From Cristatella mucedo (taxonomy: Eukaryota > Bryozoa > Phylactolaemata > Cristatellidae), in NCBI GenBank assembly GCA_009760855.2, contig WPIO01000022.1, forward strand, positions 4,197,501-4,261,500: a stretch of DNA of 64,000 nt, written 5' to 3'. The position numbers and the translations under genes are program-made. Below, in pieces: positions 62,709 to 64,000 of this stretch (position 1 is the stretch's first letter; the number at the start of each line of letters is the position of its first letter). A model generated the notes under the pieces. That model saw only the letters and a program-made list of their open reading frames with translations, was not told the origin of the DNA and searched no databases.

Positions 62709-62868
62709 TACCGAGCTGGTTTGGTACAGCAGTTAAGGAGCTCGCCCCGATCAAGGCCTGGCCAAGGCCATGGGCTCGAGCCCTGTGGCATATGTGAAGC
62801 GCCTTAAAAAGAGATTGAGTTCTCTTAGGGCGATATACAAATGAATTATATTTAAATTGTATTTACCA
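62709..62868 (+). repeat. SINE family B copy inserted in a LINE
   Basis: TTTGGTACAGCAGTTAAGGA head, CCATGGGCTCGAGCCCTGTG, GCATATGTGAAGCGCCTTAA, AAAGAGATTGAGTTCTCTTA, then GGGCGATATACAAATGAATT. TACCA occurs directly before (62704-62708) and at the end (62864-62868), a likely target-site duplication. Confidence 0.9.
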
Positions 62869-63480
62869 AAAAAAGCTGCTGGCCACTACAAATGGCTATG
62901 AATATGGCTGCAAGGCTAGTCTTCAAGTCCCAGAGGTTTGACCACGTCTCTCCTTTGCTAAAAGAGCTAGGATGGCTGTCGGTTGATCAACGGATACACA
63001 GCAAAGTTCTTACGCTGAGCCACAAAGCCCACCAAGGCTTGGCTCCTTCGTACCTAGCTGAACTGCTGCACCAGTTTCAGCCTCCTCGTGCCCTCAGGTC
63101 CTGTGTGGACAATAAACTAGCTGTTCCATTCCTCTGCTTAAAGACCGTTGGCAATAGAAGCTTTAGCTCTGCAGGTCCTAAACTGTGGAATTCGCATCCA
63201 CAATTCTTATGCAACAACTACTCTCCTGCTGCAGGCTAAGGCTCATCCCTTCCAGCAGTCCTGAGCTGCTACTTCCATGCTACTCACTACCTCAACTGCT
63301 CTCCTGACTCTGTTATGCTTGCCACTTTCTCTTTGCTGCGTGAGATGAAGTCTATTGGCTACCGAATGCATACCGAAAGCCGCTTAGGCTGTGAGTGAGC
63401 TATACAAAACTCTCCTGCCGTAACACCTACACAGTCTTTGTGGCTTTGTGGAATTACAGCCAGAGATACATTACATTACA
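62869..63480 (+). mobile_element. LINE type 2, 3' part
   Basis: An open stretch MAMNMAARLVFKSQRFDHVS, then PLLKELGWLSVDQRIHSKVL, LAPSYLAELLHQFQPPRALR and GNRSFSSAGPKLWNS is the reverse-transcriptase C-terminus. A 3' UTR ends in GAGATACATTACATTACATG, directly joined to the CA microsatellite. Confidence 0.92.
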
Positions 63481-63481
63481 T

Positions 63482-63573
<92 letters not shown>
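63482..63573. repeat. (CA)n microsatellite at a LINE 3' end
   Basis: About 45 CA units follow the LINE 3' end without a gap; probably grown from the element tail or its target site. Confidence 0.98.
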
Positions 63574-63574
<1 letters not shown>

Positions 63575-64000
63575 ACCCAGGAATGCAGAGCGAAGGTAAC
63601 ACGGCAAGCAACGAAAAGCATCTACGAAGTGTGTGCATTACACGAGTTCTGGCAAACCTTGCAGCAATTGCGAGTGCAAAAGCGGTGCCACAACAGTGCA
63701 TGGCCCAAGCTCCAGTGGCAGTCATTGCTGCCAGCCACTAAGTCAGAGGTCACGTCCAGACGTCGTGTCCCCCCCCAGGCCTGAAGGCTGGTTAGCGGCC
63801 TGACTGACAACAAGCTGCTGACAGGCTTGATTTCTTCCTCGATGTGAGTATAGGATCTAATAATAACTAGTGTTGTCGAATAAGCTCTAGACCATCATCA
63901 AATGATGCCGACCTGATCGCTGACCCTATCACACGAAAACACATCCGGAGTCTACTACATAGCCAACGTTCTTCTACAGGTCATCGATTTGGATTCGGCC
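63574..64000. other. right end of window, nothing recognised
   Basis: Probably SRP72 intron or 5' flank. A short minus-strand stretch at the very edge (RIQIDDL) is too short to call the missing exon. Confidence 0.35.

Noticed and set aside
63960-64000. Possible missing SRP72 N-terminal exon at the window edge (RIQIDDL)
   Set aside because: Seven residues are too few to separate from chance and the frame hits a stop after the only possible donor.

Overview
The window looks like nuclear DNA of an invertebrate animal. It holds a multi-exon gene with GT-AG introns, an aminergic G-protein-coupled receptor, CpG-dense sequence next to AT-rich sequence, and many decayed non-LTR retrotransposon ends and tRNA-derived SINEs. 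The species cannot be named from the sequence alone. Only two protein-coding genes can be supported, both on the minus strand. Most long open frames in the GC-rich left end and in the microsatellites are spurious.

Left end (1-739): the first coding exon of a D1-like dopamine receptor, from its start codon through TM4 and into a long Ala/Gly-rich second extracellular loop. The gene leaves the window at base 1. Upstream of it, about 740-10640 is very GC- and CpG-rich, with several long perfect hairpins and no convincing second gene.

Middle left (10640-20530): composition drops abruptly to AT-rich. This part carries two neighbouring LINE 3' ends, more LINE and SINE pieces, two small tandem arrays and one copy of a dispersed, unclassified repeat.

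20530-61015: SRP72, the 72-kDa protein of the signal recognition particle, read right to left. Seventeen coding exons were placed by homology, splice sites and reading phase. They run from the N-terminal TPR region to the C-terminal lysine tail, with an AATAAA signal just after the stop. The first exons (about 75-80 residues) were not found and probably lie beyond 64000. The phases of the third-last and last regions do not join directly, so at least one small exon remains to be placed; a weak candidate is given. The introns hold LINE fragments of two 3'-end types, two SINE families, a dead Tc1/mariner copy and large microsatellites. They also hold a 22-unit minisatellite that grew from an internal piece of a LINE reverse transcriptase.

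61980-64000: a decayed LINE split by a SINE, then a CA microsatellite.

SRP72 binds 7SL RNA together with SRP68 in the cytosolic targeting particle. The receptor acts at the plasma membrane. Nothing links the two genes functionally; they are head-to-tail neighbours about 20 kb apart. I found no sign of a new defence, toxin or RNA-guided system. The most interesting material is in repeat evolution and the unusual receptor exon.
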